Source: BACL27 sp964203235 (lineage in GTDB: Bacteria; Actinomycetota; Acidimicrobiia; Acidimicrobiales; Ilumatobacteraceae). Taken from it: a DNA stretch of 64,000 nt. Below, in pieces: positions 50,595 through 59,710 of this stretch. The translations under genes were made by a program, and so were the position numbers. Where the stretch lies: positions 186,001 through 250,000 of the forward strand of contig CAXNLE010000002.1 of assembly GCA_964203235.1 (NCBI GenBank), in the 5' to 3' direction. The notes beneath the pieces are model-generated. The model was not told the origin of the DNA. It did not search any database and was given only the letters and a program-made list of their open reading frames with translations. Position 1 is the stretch's first letter. Every line of letters starts with the position of its first letter.

Positions 50595-51350
50595 TTGTCA
50601 ATATCCCAGTATTTGATCGCGCTTGTCGGTGGGTTCTTGGCTGGGCTTATCAACGCAGTGGCTGGCGGCGGCACACTGGTTTCATTTCCGATCTTGCTAT
50701 CAATTGGCTTGCGACCTATCGATGCCAATATAACTAACACCGTTTCTTTGGTACTCGGATACGCAGGGGGTGCTTATTCTCAACGCAAGGCACTAGATAG
50801 TTTTCGTGGAAAATTGACTGCCTGGATAATTGTTGCTGGCCTTGGTGGAATATTTGGGTCTTTTTTGCTGAGGTTGATGCCGGAAAAAGTATTTGAAAGC
50901 ATTGTGCCGCTTTTGATATTTATAGCCTGCGCCCTTCTTGCCTGCCAAGGCTTTTTGAAGCGACTTATTTTTACTAAAGCACACAGATCTACCGGTCGTG
51001 GATTGTTGATTTTGCTACCAATATTTTTAAGTGCAACTTACGGAGGCTACTTTGGGGCTGGGCTTGGCATAATTCTAATTTCAATTTTAGGCCTCACTTT
51101 CAGTGAGGGTATCAAAGAGATAAATTCACTTAAAGCTGTGTTGTCTTTCGCAATAAATATTTGCGCCGCTTCGTTTTTGATCTTCAGTGGAAATATTCAT
51201 TGGTATCTCGTTTTCATAATGTCCATTTCAAGTCTCACAGGCGGACTTATCGGAGGCAAAATTGTGCATAGAATTCGTCCAGAAATACTCAAGGCGTTAC
51301 TAATAGTGTTTGGAATTGCAGTTGGAATAAAAATGTTAACAAATATTTGA
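50595..51350 (+). CDS. TauE/SafE-family membrane transporter
   Basis: 251 residues from a TTG with AAGGA about seven bases upstream. The first motif GGFLAGLINAVAGGGTLVSFP and its internal repeat LSATYGGYFGAGLGIILISIL are the paired signatures of the family. Seven to eight helices. Relatives export sulfite, sulfoacetate or other small anions. It converges on the M20 gene with a 3-bp gap, so it may or may not belong to the cluster to its right. Confidence 0.85.
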   Translation: MSISQYLIALVGGFLAGLINAVAGGGTLVSFPILLSIGLRPIDANITNTVSLVLGYAGGAYSQRKALDSFRGKLTAWIIVAGLGGIFGSFLLRLMPEKVFESIVPLLIFIACALLACQGFLKRLIFTKAHRSTGRGLLILLPIFLSATYGGYFGAGLGIILISILGLTFSEGIKEINSLKAVLSFAINICAASFLIFSGNIHWYLVFIMSISSLTGGLIGGKIVHRIRPEILKALLIVFGIAVGIKMLTNI

Positions 51351-51353
51351 TAT

Positions 51354-52544
51354 TCAAGTTGATTGAGAATACCTAAAAATTGTTTCTAAATATACCGCTG
51401 CGCAATCAATTACATCTTCTTCTTCGGCATAGTCATCAATGCCAGCTGAAAATGTAGGTTGCGGTCCAAAACAAACTCCAGGAACTCCAATTTCACGCCA
51501 CCTCATCACGTCACTTGCAGGATGCCTGACAGTACGAACCGGAACCGATCCTCTAACGTTTTCAATTGCAGAAGAAATTGCTTTTACAATTATTTCATCT
51601 TCTGAAGTCCAGCTTGCCTCCCAGCCTCTAACTCTGCTGGCTATCACTCCTGTTCCTGCAATAAGTTTTTCTATCTCAACGTCAAGGTCGCTGAGAGAAA
51701 AACCTGGCGGTATTCGAACATCTATTTTTGCTTCGGCTTGAGGAGCTATCAGTCCTCTCGCGTCACCTGCAGAAATCATTCCCGTACTTGCTGCAATACG
51801 GAAACCAGGATCATTTTTTATCTTAAAAGAATCAGAGAGTGTTACGGGAGGGTCAACAAATAAATCGTTTAATTTGTCGAGCTCCAAAATTGCCTTTGAA
51901 AGTTTGGCGACTGCTGTCTCTCCAGTTTTTGCAGCAGAGGCATGTCCAGTTGGTCCACTCGCAACTAGATCAATCCACGCAACTCCTTTTTCAGCGATTG
52001 CAAGAGACATCCACCCTGCACCTTCGGCTGAAATAATTGCATCTCCATGAATTTTTGGCAAAGACTTAATTAGGTGCGCCGAACCATGCGGACCGAATCT
52101 GACTTCGTCACTTACTAACGTTAAAGCAACAGAACCGTTTAGTAATTCTCTTCTTGTTGAAGCCAAAAAGGCAGCCATACAAAGTGCGGCTACGCCTCCT
52201 TTCATGTTGCCCATACCGAGCCCATATAAACGACCTTCATTTTTTGTTAGTTCGAAAATAGGAACAGACCATTGCGACTCATCCATTGGACTCATTGTGT
52301 CTAAATGGCCATTTAGTACGATTCGGGGTCCTGGTTTGCTGCCTTCTATGATCGCAACTAAATTTGGCATTTGATCTGACAAATAATGCGCTTCGCAAAT
52401 AATGCCTCGTGTTTCTAGCCAATTCTTTGCGATATCAAGCGTCGCTCTTGTATCACCAGGCGGAGTGATGCTCGGAGATGAGACCAACTTTGCACATAGG
52501 TCAACCAACTCGTCGCGCCGATTTAAAACTTCATCTTTGTACAT
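51354..52544 (-). CDS. M20-family (ArgE/DapE-like) protein with altered metal ligands
   Basis: 396 residues from the ATG at 52544; a TTG at 52556 overlapping the upstream stop is possible. The fold is clear: VLNGHLDTMSP (first His and Asp kept), LYGLGMGNMKGGVAALC, TLVSDEVRFGPHGS, ISAEGAG, GPTGHASAAKTGE and a C-terminal GPQPTFSAGIDDYAEEE. In canonical enzymes the second motif has Asp where Asn stands here, the third has Glu-Glu where Glu-Val stands, and the last has a His ligand that I cannot find. So three of five metal-site residues are changed. It may use one metal, act differently, or be inactive. Confidence 0.82.
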   Translation of the reverse strand: MYKDEVLNRRDELVDLCAKLVSSPSITPPGDTRATLDIAKNWLETRGIICEAHYLSDQMPNLVAIIEGSKPGPRIVLNGHLDTMSPMDESQWSVPIFELTKNEGRLYGLGMGNMKGGVAALCMAAFLASTRRELLNGSVALTLVSDEVRFGPHGSAHLIKSLPKIHGDAIISAEGAGWMSLAIAEKGVAWIDLVASGPTGHASAAKTGETAVAKLSKAILELDKLNDLFVDPPVTLSDSFKIKNDPGFRIAASTGMISAGDARGLIAPQAEAKIDVRIPPGFSLSDLDVEIEKLIAGTGVIASRVRGWEASWTSEDEIIVKAISSAIENVRGSVPVRTVRHPASDVMRWREIGVPGVCFGPQPTFSAGIDDYAEEEDVIDCAAVYLETIFRYSQST

Positions 52545-52552
52545 ATTTTTTC

Positions 52553-54037
52553 TCAATTCGCACCTGCCCTAACTTGCCTTCTCCAGTCCGCCCATGCGGT
52601 CGGAATCGATTCTCTACCCATTATTCCTGCTGCCACAACCGCACCAAAAACACCTGCACCATCAGAACGGCTTTCAACTTGATGACCTCGATTTCCAAAT
52701 TCACCAATTAGTTGATGGCTCTCTTCAATAAGCAAACTTCCGAATTCGCTACGCCATCGAGGCATCAAAATCGCCTCAGATATTGAATACCCGCAAATCA
52801 ACCATTTTGAAAGCACTTGTATCAAAGTTTGGATCTGTCCGTCAGCGCCCGGTGTCGCAATGCCAATTGTTCCACTTGCTCCAGACCAAATTGCTGGGGC
52901 AAGAGTATGAACGGGCCGAAAACTAGCTCGCGGACGATTATCTCCAGCCGTAAAACTCCCTGCTCTATTGTTCAGGGTTGAACCGATCTCGGGTACAAAA
53001 ATGCAAGAACCAAAATCATCAAAAACGCTGACCAATGATGAAACAACCAGTCCTTCTGAATCAGCGGTAGCAACACCAGCAGTGTGAAGGTAGGCCCTTG
53101 GGCCACCAATTCTTGAAGCCGTAAATCTATTTGGAGTTAGCTGAAAGGCTAATAATTCATTACCTTTACACACTTGATCACGATATTGAAAAACACACTC
53201 TGTCAACTCAATCAATAAATGGTCTAACTCAATATCCGTGATACTTTCTCGAGCTTTAATCACGTTTTTATCAACAAAGTTTGCAACCATCGAAAGAAGT
53301 ATTCCTTGAGACATCGGGGGTTGCGTAATTAACCAGCCGTCACCGAAATCAACTTTTGATGGTTCACCTACTTCAATTTCGTGCGACTCAAAATCATTAA
53401 AATTTAAATTACCTCCAGATTTTTGCACTGCAGTGATAACTGAGTTTGCGACAGCTTTACTTCGAATCCAATTTTTTCCATACTCAGATATCGACCGTAA
53501 CGACTCAGCTAACAGTGGCTGCTTGACTAAATCTCCAACTTCAGACAAGAAGACAGACCAATTACTTGCTCCGCCACCAGTAAGTCGATCTCTTTGAGAT
53601 ACGACTGCCTTAGCCGTTAAGTCAGTAAGTCGGTGACCATCTTCAGCAATTTTTATCGCAGGCAGTAGAGACTGTGAGAGACTTAGCTTTCCAAAGCGAG
53701 ATGACATCTCACTCCATTGCGTTGAAATCCCAGGAATCGTCACACTATTCCCACCATCAGAGCACTGCATATTGACGTTCGATTTTTCACCCCATTTACC
53801 AGTTCCATTTAACGCAAAGACTTCTCCAGTCGACGTGGCCAGCAAAGATAGACCGTCACCTCCTAGTCCACACGCCTCAGGTGCGACAACGCAAAGAACT
53901 GCTTGGGCAGCTATAGCCGCATCGGCGGCATTGCCCCCCAGTGAGAAAATTTCTAATGCAGCACTAACTGCCAATGGATTCGCGGCACTAACCGAACCTT
54001 TTTTGCCGATCACTGGCTGATTGGCAACTTTTTGCAT
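52553..54037 (-). CDS. Gamma-glutamyltransferase-family protein
   Basis: 494 residues from an ATG at 54037 that overlaps the GntR stop (TGATG). N-terminal family motifs: ANPLAVSAALEIFSLGGNAADAAIAAQ and PEACGLGGDG. The autoprocessing nucleophile normally reads TTH.SV.D; here the aligned stretch is TAGVATADSEG, keeping the first Thr but changing the next residues. Later SVFDDFGSCIF and GTIGIATPGADGQIQ correspond to the oxyanion and substrate loops. It has no signal peptide, unlike periplasmic GGTs, so it would act in the cytoplasm. It could hydrolyse a gamma-glutamyl compound or amide. Confidence 0.82.
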   Translation of the reverse strand: MQKVANQPVIGKKGSVSAANPLAVSAALEIFSLGGNAADAAIAAQAVLCVVAPEACGLGGDGLSLLATSTGEVFALNGTGKWGEKSNVNMQCSDGGNSVTIPGISTQWSEMSSRFGKLSLSQSLLPAIKIAEDGHRLTDLTAKAVVSQRDRLTGGGASNWSVFLSEVGDLVKQPLLAESLRSISEYGKNWIRSKAVANSVITAVQKSGGNLNFNDFESHEIEVGEPSKVDFGDGWLITQPPMSQGILLSMVANFVDKNVIKARESITDIELDHLLIELTECVFQYRDQVCKGNELLAFQLTPNRFTASRIGGPRAYLHTAGVATADSEGLVVSSLVSVFDDFGSCIFVPEIGSTLNNRAGSFTAGDNRPRASFRPVHTLAPAIWSGASGTIGIATPGADGQIQTLIQVLSKWLICGYSISEAILMPRWRSEFGSLLIEESHQLIGEFGNRGHQVESRSDGAGVFGAVVAAGIMGRESIPTAWADWRRQVRAGAN

Positions 54038-54705
54038 CAAGGATCAATCAAGTCGGGATCAAGTTGCTTTAAGACTGATTCAATTGCGGCTTCAGTTCGG
54101 TCTACGTGAGAAGTCATCAAATGTTCTGCTGCTTTTGAGTTTTTGTTACTGATAGCTTCAACGAGTTCATGATGCTCTTTTGCAGAATCCGTGCTTCTTG
54201 ATACTGTCACAGTTGAGAAATACCATTGCACTCTGCGGCTGATTCTCTCAAGAATGTCTTTTAACACCTCGTTTCCGGTTGCACCAACGATCAACGAGTG
54301 AAATTCGCGATTTATCTCTGAAATTGAAGTAGAACTTTCTTGAATTGCTTTCTCATACTTTTTTACATTCTTCCTTAGATCCAAAATCAGCTTGGCTGTT
54401 GATTGCGAAGCAGCCAATCTTGCGGACTCACCCTCAATTAAAGTACGCACTGCAAATAGATGGCGTAACTCGGTACGGCTCCATCTTTTTACATACACAC
54501 CATGATGCGGCCTTATTTCAACCCATCCTGCAGATTCAAGAGCTCTAAGCGACTCCCTAACTGGAATTCGGCTCACTCCATAATCTTCAGCAAGAGACTC
54601 TGCAATTAATCGTTGCCCTGGTTTTAATTTTCCATTGACAATAGCTTGTTCAAGCATGCGATCAATCTCAGATGCAAATGTCTCTTTGGATAATTTTTTA
54701 CTCAT
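54037..54705 (-). CDS. GntR-family regulator, FCD subfamily
   Basis: 222 residues. The winged helix is at the N-terminus (AEDYGVSRIPVRESLRALESAGWVEIRPHHGVYV) and the helical FCD ligand domain follows (AVRTLIEGESARLAA, EINREFHSLIVGATGNEVL, EHHELVEAI), with the Asp/His residues that bind a metal and an organic acid. FCD regulators usually repress their own catabolic operon until an acid inducer binds. A TGTATACA palindrome upstream of the E1 alpha gene is a candidate site. Confidence 0.9.
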   Translation of the reverse strand: MSKKLSKETFASEIDRMLEQAIVNGKLKPGQRLIAESLAEDYGVSRIPVRESLRALESAGWVEIRPHHGVYVKRWSRTELRHLFAVRTLIEGESARLAASQSTAKLILDLRKNVKKYEKAIQESSTSISEINREFHSLIVGATGNEVLKDILERISRRVQWYFSTVTVSRSTDSAKEHHELVEAISNKNSKAAEHLMTSHVDRTEAAIESVLKQLDPDLIDP

Positions 54706-54721
54706 ACAAAATCACAATTTT

Positions 54722-55156
54722 CTATACCGAATCGAAACCGGTCGCGATTAAAGCACTCGCGCCACATGATCGATCAATCTCAGCGGGTCCGCCACTAACA
54801 CCTAGACCTCCTAGAAGAGTTCCATTTATTTTTATCGGCAAACCCCCAGCAAATACTATAAATTTACCTCCGGCACTAAGCGCTAAACCCCAATCACTAC
54901 CGTCAGGCTTAGAACAATCCGACCATGCTTCAGTTGGTGCACCGCAAGCTACAGCGGTAAATGCTTTATCTTCTGCCAGCCGCATTGCAGAAATCTGAGA
55001 CCCATCCATATTTTGCGCAACTACCACCCGACCGCCTATATCAACTACAACCATTGCTAAATTTCTAGATACTTCATTTGCTGCCTTACGAACATTCAGA
55101 AGCAATTCAAGAGCAGCTTCAAGAGTAATCGTGGCTTGATGTCTTTCGAGTTTCAT
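54722..55156 (-). CDS. GlcG/HbpS-family protein (DUF336)
   Basis: 144 residues covering one compact domain: ITLEAALELLLNVRKAANEV, MVVVDIGGRVVVAQNMDGSQ, AEDKAFTAVACGAPTEA and GGLPIKINGTLLGGLGVSGG, the standard GlcG/PduO-C pattern. Members bind heme or flavin-like or corrinoid cofactors and often sit in catabolic operons without a known role. It lies between the GntR gene and an SDR gene, 15 bp from the latter. Confidence 0.87.
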   Translation of the reverse strand: MKLERHQATITLEAALELLLNVRKAANEVSRNLAMVVVDIGGRVVVAQNMDGSQISAMRLAEDKAFTAVACGAPTEAWSDCSKPDGSDWGLALSAGGKFIVFAGGLPIKINGTLLGGLGVSGGPAEIDRSCGASALIATGFDSV

Positions 55157-55171
55157 TTGACCCCCATATTT

Positions 55172-55918
55172 TCAGACTGAAACATATCCACCGTCAATCA
55201 CAATTGCTTGCGCTGTAATATAACTAGCAGATTCTGAGCTCAAGAATTCGACAACTGAAGCAACTTCGTCGGGTAACCCTTGTCGTCGCATCGGAATCCG
55301 TTGTTCAAGTTGTTTAATGGCTTTGTCGGGTTCGGATTGAAATGACCAATATGGATCATTGAATGGAGTGTCAATCCACCCAGGACAAACTGCGTTGACT
55401 CTAATATTCTTTGGTGATAGTTCATCGGCTAGTGCTCGGACTAAATTAACTAATCCTGCTTTTGATGCGTGATACGCAGGCATCCCCGCATGACCGCGAA
55501 AAGCACCAGTTGACGCATTAAAAATGATTGAAGCGTTTGTCGACTCAAGTAAAAATGGTACGGCTGCCTGAGCGAGAAAAAAGGGTGCACGTAAGTTTAC
55601 AGCCATGGAATATTCCCAATCTTCTAAACACCAATCTAGAAGCGGTGCAGATTTGAGAACGCCAGCATTCGCGAAAACAACATCAAGACCACCCATTAAT
55701 TGTGCAGCGATCCCAACCAATTCTTTTGGCGAGCCAGCTTTTGACATATCCGAAAAAACCGAGTACCCAGCTCCTTTAAGGTTTTCCGCGACCAAAGACT
55801 TGGCTTTGATTTCGTCAATATCAGCTACTACGACTTGGTTACCACTATTTCGAAAACGCCTGACCGTTGCAGAGCCGATTCCACTGGCACCACCAACAAC
55901 CAGAACTTTTAAACTCAT
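55172..55918 (-). CDS. Short-chain dehydrogenase/reductase
   Basis: 248 residues of classical SDR: cofactor motif VVGGASGIGSATVRRF, acidic residue after strand 2 (VVVADIDE, suggesting NAD preference), NAG in VVFANAGVL, and the catalytic Ser...YHASK. C-terminal CPGWIDTPF and VIDGGYVS complete the fold. The ATG overlaps the stop of the lipoyl-domain gene (ATGA). The substrate is an alcohol or ketone of the second catabolic cluster. Confidence 0.92.
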   Translation of the reverse strand: MSLKVLVVGGASGIGSATVRRFRNSGNQVVVADIDEIKAKSLVAENLKGAGYSVFSDMSKAGSPKELVGIAAQLMGGLDVVFANAGVLKSAPLLDWCLEDWEYSMAVNLRAPFFLAQAAVPFLLESTNASIIFNASTGAFRGHAGMPAYHASKAGLVNLVRALADELSPKNIRVNAVCPGWIDTPFNDPYWSFQSEPDKAIKQLEQRIPMRRQGLPDEVASVVEFLSSESASYITAQAIVIDGGYVSV

Positions 55919-56154
55919 TCTGACTCAATCATCGCAATGATTACTCCCACCTCAACAGTTGAGCCAGCTGCGGCAATAATTTCCGAAATAGTTCCACTGC
56001 CAGGTGAAAGCAATTCAGTTTCGACTTTCTCGGTCTCAACAATTGCCAGTGGGTCGCCTTCTTGGACTCTTGCGCCAATTTCAACCAACCAACTTGCAAT
56101 TGTTCCTTCCTGCATCGTCATACCCCATTTTGGAAGAATCACTTCAATTTTCAT
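55915..56154 (-). CDS. Stand-alone lipoyl (biotinyl/lipoyl-attachment) domain protein
   Basis: 79 residues that form just one lipoyl domain: ILPKWGMTMQEGTIASWLVE, then ETEKVETELLSPGSG with the modified Lys in the hairpin turn, then TVEVGVIIAMIESE. ETEKVE fits lipoylation, as in 2-oxoacid dehydrogenase E2 chains. No E2 catalytic domain follows; the next gene, an SDR, overlaps by ATGA. E1 alpha and beta subunit genes lie 5-6 kb upstream on the same strand. The protein may be a mobile acyl carrier that meets an E2/E3 encoded elsewhere. Confidence 0.9.
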   Translation of the reverse strand: MKIEVILPKWGMTMQEGTIASWLVEIGARVQEGDPLAIVETEKVETELLSPGSGTISEIIAAAGSTVEVGVIIAMIESE

Positions 56155-56215
56155 TTCGTCTCTCTCTTTTAATTATGTTGCGATTGACCATATTGCTTGA
56201 ACTGTTTTAAATATT

Positions 56216-58138
56216 TTAAAAAAAGTGAAAATCGTTTTCGTCAGCTTTCTTTGTCAACTTCCAATATTCACTAACACTAAAAGGCCAAATTTGCGAAACT
56301 CTTCCAAATTTATTTTTATACCAACTACCTACTGCGGAGGCACCCCAAATCATCCCCGAATTCTTGGCGTCTAGATTTTGGTTGAATTCTTTGAACTTGT
56401 TAATTTCACATTCAATCATGCTTTTCTTTTTTGTATTCAAGAGTCTTAAACAATCCAACACATAATTGACTGAGCATTCAGAAAAAAATATTGCACTACC
56501 ATTTACGACAGTATTTGTGTTTGGACCAAACAAGAGAAATAGATTCGGAAAATTAGGAATTACGACACCCAAATATGCTCGTGCATCACCAGACCAAAAT
56601 TCGTTGAGGGTAATCCCATTTCGACCTACGAAATTCATCGGGGTTAAGAAATCAGTTGCCTTAAACCCAGTGGCATAGATTATCACTTCGGAATTAAAGA
56701 CTGTTCCACTATCGGTCTTGATCCCGTCTTCTGTAAAACTCTCAATCTTTTCTGTGATGAGTGAAACATTGTCTTTTTTCAGTGCTTCAGCCCAAGAGCC
56801 ATTATCTACGACTATCCGCTTAGCGCCTGGAGGATAATTTGGTGTCACCTTTTCCAGAATTTCTGAGTAACCCTGATACTGATTTTGCAGATGAGAAGCT
56901 AATCGAGCACGAAAAGCATCATTCAACTCTCCGACACTTGACTCATCCCCGTTCCAATCCAACGGAACCCTGCACGCTTCGATCATATTTTCGCTCGAAT
57001 GCCAAAATAGCCATAATCGATACCATTCTGAATAACTTGGAATAATTTCGAACAAAAGTTTTAATCCATCAGGAACCTCTGCGTGATAGTTTTCGGCAAA
57101 ATTAAACCAACTAGGCGTACGTTGAAAAACTCTGACTTTTTTTGCAATCTCAGAAATTTTGGGAACAAACTGAATAGCACTCGCACCAGTACCGATTACT
57201 GACACACACTTGTCGTTTAGGTCTAAATCCTTTGGCCAAACTGCTGAGTGAAAAATTTCGCCTCGAAAAATATGTTCATCCTCGAAACTAGGAATATTTG
57301 GAATATTTAACTGACCTACAGCACTGACCACGACATCTACGTAGACAACTTCTTCCACACCTTGTTTTTCGAGCGAAATCGACCATGTTGAACTTTCTTC
57401 CAACAGTTTGGTTTCTGTGACACTCACTCCAAAGCGTATGTGATCTCGTAATTCGTACGTATTAGCGAAACGTTGAAAGTACTCTAGAAGCGTCGGCTGG
57501 GTTGAGAAAAAATTAGGCCACTCTTTACTTTGGAAACAAGAATACGAATAGAGAAAATTTGGAATATCAACCCGACAACCAGGATAAATATTTTCATACC
57601 AAGTACCTCCGACATCAAGGTTTTTCTCGAAAATTGTAAAAGATATGCCCGCATCCTTAAGCCTCTTGCCACAAAGAAGCCCCGACATTCCAGCTCCAAT
57701 AATCCCGACGTGAAAACTTTTTACCTCGCCAAAATTTTCAAATTTCCACTTTGGTGCCCTCAAATCTTCCGAACTTGCTGCGAGTTCTTCCTCCAATAGC
57801 CCCAAGTACTCCAAAGGCAATGTCCCACCTATGCAAAATTCCATTATTTTCAGCAGTTCGCTTTTCGAAATAAGCATTTGGTTTTCGGATTCCAGCTTTT
57901 TAGTGCGTCGCAATACTTCAATAGCGATTTCAGTGATTTCTGCGACTTGCTCAGCAGATAAACCATTTCTTTCATCACGAAAAAGTAAGGGATCGGCTTG
58001 TAAATGGCTCTTGAGTAGCGACATGTCCTGAGTCAAGTACGCCAAAGTCGGAAGCACTGTTGCGAACTCCGCATCAATAAATGCCGAGCGCAATTCCGCC
58101 TCAGTAAATTCGATGGGATTTTTAAGATTTTGATCCAA
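56216..58138 (-). CDS. Flavin-dependent monooxygenase, Baeyer-Villiger type
   Basis: 640 residues from a TTG. An N-terminal extension of about 145 residues precedes the FAD site GIIGAGMSGLLCGKRL with FEKNLDVGGTWYENIYPGCR. The Baeyer-Villiger fingerprint FxGxxxHxxxW is present as FRGEIFHSAVWPKDL, followed by the NADP site SVIGTGASAIQFVP and IIYATGFKATDF. The extended-N-terminus form resembles steroid/cyclic-ketone monooxygenases. It would insert oxygen next to a ketone to give an ester or lactone. In the operon it sits between two SDRs that could make the ketone. Confidence 0.9.
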   Translation of the reverse strand: MDQNLKNPIEFTEAELRSAFIDAEFATVLPTLAYLTQDMSLLKSHLQADPLLFRDERNGLSAEQVAEITEIAIEVLRRTKKLESENQMLISKSELLKIMEFCIGGTLPLEYLGLLEEELAASSEDLRAPKWKFENFGEVKSFHVGIIGAGMSGLLCGKRLKDAGISFTIFEKNLDVGGTWYENIYPGCRVDIPNFLYSYSCFQSKEWPNFFSTQPTLLEYFQRFANTYELRDHIRFGVSVTETKLLEESSTWSISLEKQGVEEVVYVDVVVSAVGQLNIPNIPSFEDEHIFRGEIFHSAVWPKDLDLNDKCVSVIGTGASAIQFVPKISEIAKKVRVFQRTPSWFNFAENYHAEVPDGLKLLFEIIPSYSEWYRLWLFWHSSENMIEACRVPLDWNGDESSVGELNDAFRARLASHLQNQYQGYSEILEKVTPNYPPGAKRIVVDNGSWAEALKKDNVSLITEKIESFTEDGIKTDSGTVFNSEVIIYATGFKATDFLTPMNFVGRNGITLNEFWSGDARAYLGVVIPNFPNLFLLFGPNTNTVVNGSAIFFSECSVNYVLDCLRLLNTKKKSMIECEINKFKEFNQNLDAKNSGMIWGASAVGSWYKNKFGRVSQIWPFSVSEYWKLTKKADENDFHFF

Positions 58139-58181
58139 AATTCGTCCTGACTATTTTGATGTTTCCAACAAAATAAGATCC

Positions 58182-58961
58182 TTAGCCAACCTGCCAACCA
58201 CCATCTACGACAAGTGACTGACCTGTTATGTAGCGAGATTTATTGGAGAGTAGGTATACGAAAGCATCAGCAACATCGGCAATTGAGCCCATTTTTTTTG
58301 AGGGTATATGAGAAACTAGGTCAGCTATAACTTCTTCGGGAGATTTCGCGGTAAGGGCCACGCGATCGCTTATTAACTTTGTCATCATTTCAGTTTCAAT
58401 CTGGCCCGGACATACTGAGTTCACGCGAATCCCATCGGCGGCTACTTCTGCTGCAAGGCTCTGTGCAAGTCCTATAACACCAAATTTCGATGCCGAATAC
58501 GCACCATTCTCTCTCCCACCCCTCAATCCAAACAAAGACGACGTGAATACAATTGAGGAGTCCAAATTTTTTCCACGCAGCAACCTTACGGATTCTCGTG
58601 CACAAAGAAATGCGCCAGTGAGGTTTACCGATAAAACTCTATTCCAATCTGCCAGCTCCAGTTTCTCAACATACTGAAGGTGCAGTATTCCGGCATTTAT
58701 AACTACTCCATCTAAACCACCTATCTCTCTGTTGACTTTTTCAAAAACGCTCTCTACATTTTTTTCGTTCGCCACGTCAACTTCTTCGCCAATCAAAATC
58801 TGGCCACCAACAGTTTTCAATTCTTTAATAGTTTTTTCAACTGAGATTTTGTCAATATCAATAATTGCTACTGATGCACCCTCATCTAAACAGGCCTGGG
58901 CAATACCCCTTCCAATGCCCCTAGCTCCTCCAGTAATCAGAATATTTTTATTCTTCAACAT
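58182..58961 (-). CDS. Short-chain dehydrogenase/reductase
   Basis: 259 residues from the ATG at 58961. Classical SDR: ILITGGARGIGRGIAQACLD, acidic IDIDK after strand 2, NAG in VVINAGIL, Ser in FTSSLFG and YSASKFG. It is only 5 bp past the stop of the ABC ATPase gene, so it belongs to the same transcript as the importer. The enzyme probably acts on the imported compound or its product. Confidence 0.92.
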   Translation of the reverse strand: MLKNKNILITGGARGIGRGIAQACLDEGASVAIIDIDKISVEKTIKELKTVGGQILIGEEVDVANEKNVESVFEKVNREIGGLDGVVINAGILHLQYVEKLELADWNRVLSVNLTGAFLCARESVRLLRGKNLDSSIVFTSSLFGLRGGRENGAYSASKFGVIGLAQSLAAEVAADGIRVNSVCPGQIETEMMTKLISDRVALTAKSPEEVIADLVSHIPSKKMGSIADVADAFVYLLSNKSRYITGQSLVVDGGWQVG

Positions 58962-58966
58962 ACTTA

Positions 58967-59710
58967 TTAGTCCTCTCCCCACTTCACAGTTTTAAGAAAC
59001 AATCTCAATCGTTCTGACTTTGGCGATCGCAGAGTAATTTCAGGAAGACCTGTTTCGACGATCACTCCGTCATCAATGAATGCAAGCTGATCAGCAACCT
59101 TTCGTGCGAACTCCATTTCATGTGTAACGACAAGCATCGTCATGCCGTCTGCGGCAAGACTTCGCATCACATCTAGAACTTCAGCTCGAAGCTCAGGGTC
59201 GAGCGCCGAAGTCGGTTCGTCAAAAAGCATTAACTTTGGCTTGAGCGCAAGCGCCCGAGCAATAGCAACTCGCTGCTGCTGTCCACCCGAAATTTGGCTT
59301 GGTCTTTTTGCATGATGATCCTCAACTCCAACCTTCCTCAACAGGTTCATGGCGAGTTCGGCCGCATCGGACTTGCTCAATTTCAGTACCGTTCTAGGCC
59401 CCTCCATCACATTTTCTAATACAGTCTTGTGGGGGAAAAGATTAAAGCTCTGGAAAACCATCCCTACTTGCTGACGCAGACTTGGAAGATCCGTATTTTT
59501 GTCGATGATCTCTCGACCAAAAATCTTTATTGACCCACTTGTTGGCTTCTCCAATAGATTTATGCACCGAAGCATGGTGCTTTTACCAGATCCAGATGGC
59601 CCAATAATAACCAAAACTTCCCCCGAGTTGACCTTAAGTTCTGCCCCACGAAGGACTTCATGCACGCCAAACGACTTTTTAAGGTCAACAATTTCAACTG
59701 CGGTTTCCAT
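58967..59710 (-). CDS. Polar amino-acid ABC transporter ATPase
   Basis: 247 residues: Walker A GPSGSGKST, Q-loop region GMVFQSFNLFPHKTVLENV, signature ISGGQQQRVAIARALA, Walker B LMLFDEPTSALDPEL. The sequence is that of GlnQ/HisP-type ATPases. Its start overlaps the permease stop by 1 bp. It works as a homodimer with the permease encoded directly upstream. Confidence 0.94.
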   Translation of the reverse strand: METAVEIVDLKKSFGVHEVLRGAELKVNSGEVLVIIGPSGSGKSTMLRCINLLEKPTSGSIKIFGREIIDKNTDLPSLRQQVGMVFQSFNLFPHKTVLENVMEGPRTVLKLSKSDAAELAMNLLRKVGVEDHHAKRPSQISGGQQQRVAIARALALKPKLMLFDEPTSALDPELRAEVLDVMRSLAADGMTMLVVTHEMEFARKVADQLAFIDDGVIVETGLPEITLRSPKSERLRLFLKTVKWGED

